Positions 63,563 through 64,000 of a stretch of DNA of 64,000 nt are shown piece after piece; positions within the stretch are counted from its first letter, which is position 1; each line of letters starts with the position of its first letter. Source of the DNA: Actinotignum timonense. Its GTDB lineage: Bacteria; Actinomycetota; Actinomycetes; Actinomycetales; Actinomycetaceae. The stretch lies in assembly GCF_030216305.1 (NCBI RefSeq), contig NZ_JASOKT010000006.1, positions 31,738-95,737 of the forward strand, in the 5' to 3' direction. The notes beneath the pieces are model-generated. The model made no database searches. It had not been told where the DNA came from and saw nothing but the letters and a program-made list of their open reading frames with translations. The translations under genes were made by a program, and so were the position numbers.

Positions 63563-64000
63563 TTAGCGGCGCACCGTTGGGGTGTCGGTACCGTTACCGT
63601 CCCAGTCTCCGATGAAGAGCTCATCGCTTACCCGCCCGTACGGGAGGGTGTGATCAGCGTTTCCGCTCACCAGGGAGTTATTGACGTGGATGGTATTGCC
63701 GCGGCGAATCGAGAGGGTGTCCCGGCCATCGCCGTCGAAATCTCCCGCGAGGGTGGCATCGCCGGCTCGGCCGTAGGAGAAGGAGGTATCTGCCGCGCCG
63801 CTGGCCAGCGAGTTCTTCACGTAGAAGACATTCCCACGCCGCACCGCAAACGTATTAACACCATCACCATCCCAATCACCGACCAGGACCTCATCACCAA
63901 CCCGACCATAGGAAAACACACTGTCCGCCACGCCACTGGCCGGGGAATTCTTCACGTAGAAGACATTCCCACGCCGCACCGCAAACGTATCAACACCATC
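63563..64000 (-). CDS. FG-GAP-repeat protein, C-terminal part (rest outside window)
   Basis: 146 codons, open to the right edge, stop at 63563. It consists entirely of the same 45-residue repeat as the giant protease: SYGRVGDEVLVGDWDGDG, RRGNVFYVKNS, ending TDTPTVRR, against VDTPIVRR in the protease. The N-terminal, function-defining part is not visible, so it may be another secreted protease or wall enzyme. Confidence 0.85.
   Translation of the reverse strand, partial: DGVDTFAVRRGNVFYVKNSPASGVADSVFSYGRVGDEVLVGDWDGDGVNTFAVRRGNVFYVKNSLASGAADTSFSYGRAGDATLAGDFDGDGRDTLSIRRGNTIHVNNSLVSGNADHTLPYGRVSDELFIGDWDGNGTDTPTVRR

Overview
The window is GC-rich actinobacterial chromosome. The gene content (a type VII secretion locus with WXG100 proteins, a perfect HspR-type HAIR operator at clpB, a tilS-hpt-ftsH-folE-folP-folBK-DUF3180 block, an NlpC/P60 hydrolase and sortase-anchored VaFE surface proteins) fits a host-associated member of the Actinomycetaceae. 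The genus is inference only. No rRNA, tRNA, CRISPR array or complete transposase gene was seen.

Layout. 1-2647 (minus): a tripartite ABC export system (adaptor, ATPase, MacB-like permease cut by the left edge). 2868-16924 (minus): a long, tightly packed housekeeping run, read in the order dacB, tilS, hpt, ftsH, folE, folP, folBK, DUF3180, two PH-domain membrane proteins, a panE-like reductase, a DUF2520 protein and lysS; many genes are joined by ATGA/GTGA/TAATG overlaps. ppa (plus) diverges from dacB. 17702-19033: a coiled-coil NlpC/P60 cell-wall hydrolase. 19723-22342 (plus): metY-metX for sulfur assimilation into homocysteine. 23521-26316 (plus): an FtsX-type ABC pair preceded by an 11-codon leader ORF, then a small membrane protein and an alpha/beta hydrolase. 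28033-33975 (minus): a giant subtilisin-like surface protease ending in calcium-binding-type FG-GAP repeats; the same repeats reappear at the right window edge in a second protein.

34310-41536 (minus): amidase, a PaiB-like protein, and a second tripartite ABC system (adaptor with peptidoglycan-binding domain, ATPase, FtsX permease) downstream of two tandem paralogous lipoproteins and a small secreted two-cysteine protein. That cassette has a recognisable promoter with an operator-like inverted repeat at its start. 41818-45903: clpB under a HAIR element, then a Fic-domain protein lacking the catalytic His and an overlapping upstream partner gene. 46029-58868: nei-type glycosylase (plus) overlapping the end of eccC (minus), eccC diverging from eccD-eccB, a VaFE/thioester-type wall-anchored adhesin, two WXG100 genes and a small membrane protein. 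Three perfect DnaA boxes and one near-match lie in the two regulatory regions of this locus. 58954-64000: ybaK, gluQ, pepC, an HNH nuclease, an orphan HigA antitoxin, a stretch with IS-like or MITE-like inverted repeats, and the start of the second FG-GAP protein.

The most unusual whole-window signal is a short dispersed motif, GGTACGACGACGC, found in nine perfect core copies in both orientations, in several reading frames and in intergenic DNA. The best candidate for an undescribed functional unit is the secreted peptide / tandem lipoprotein / ABC cassette at 36641-41642.
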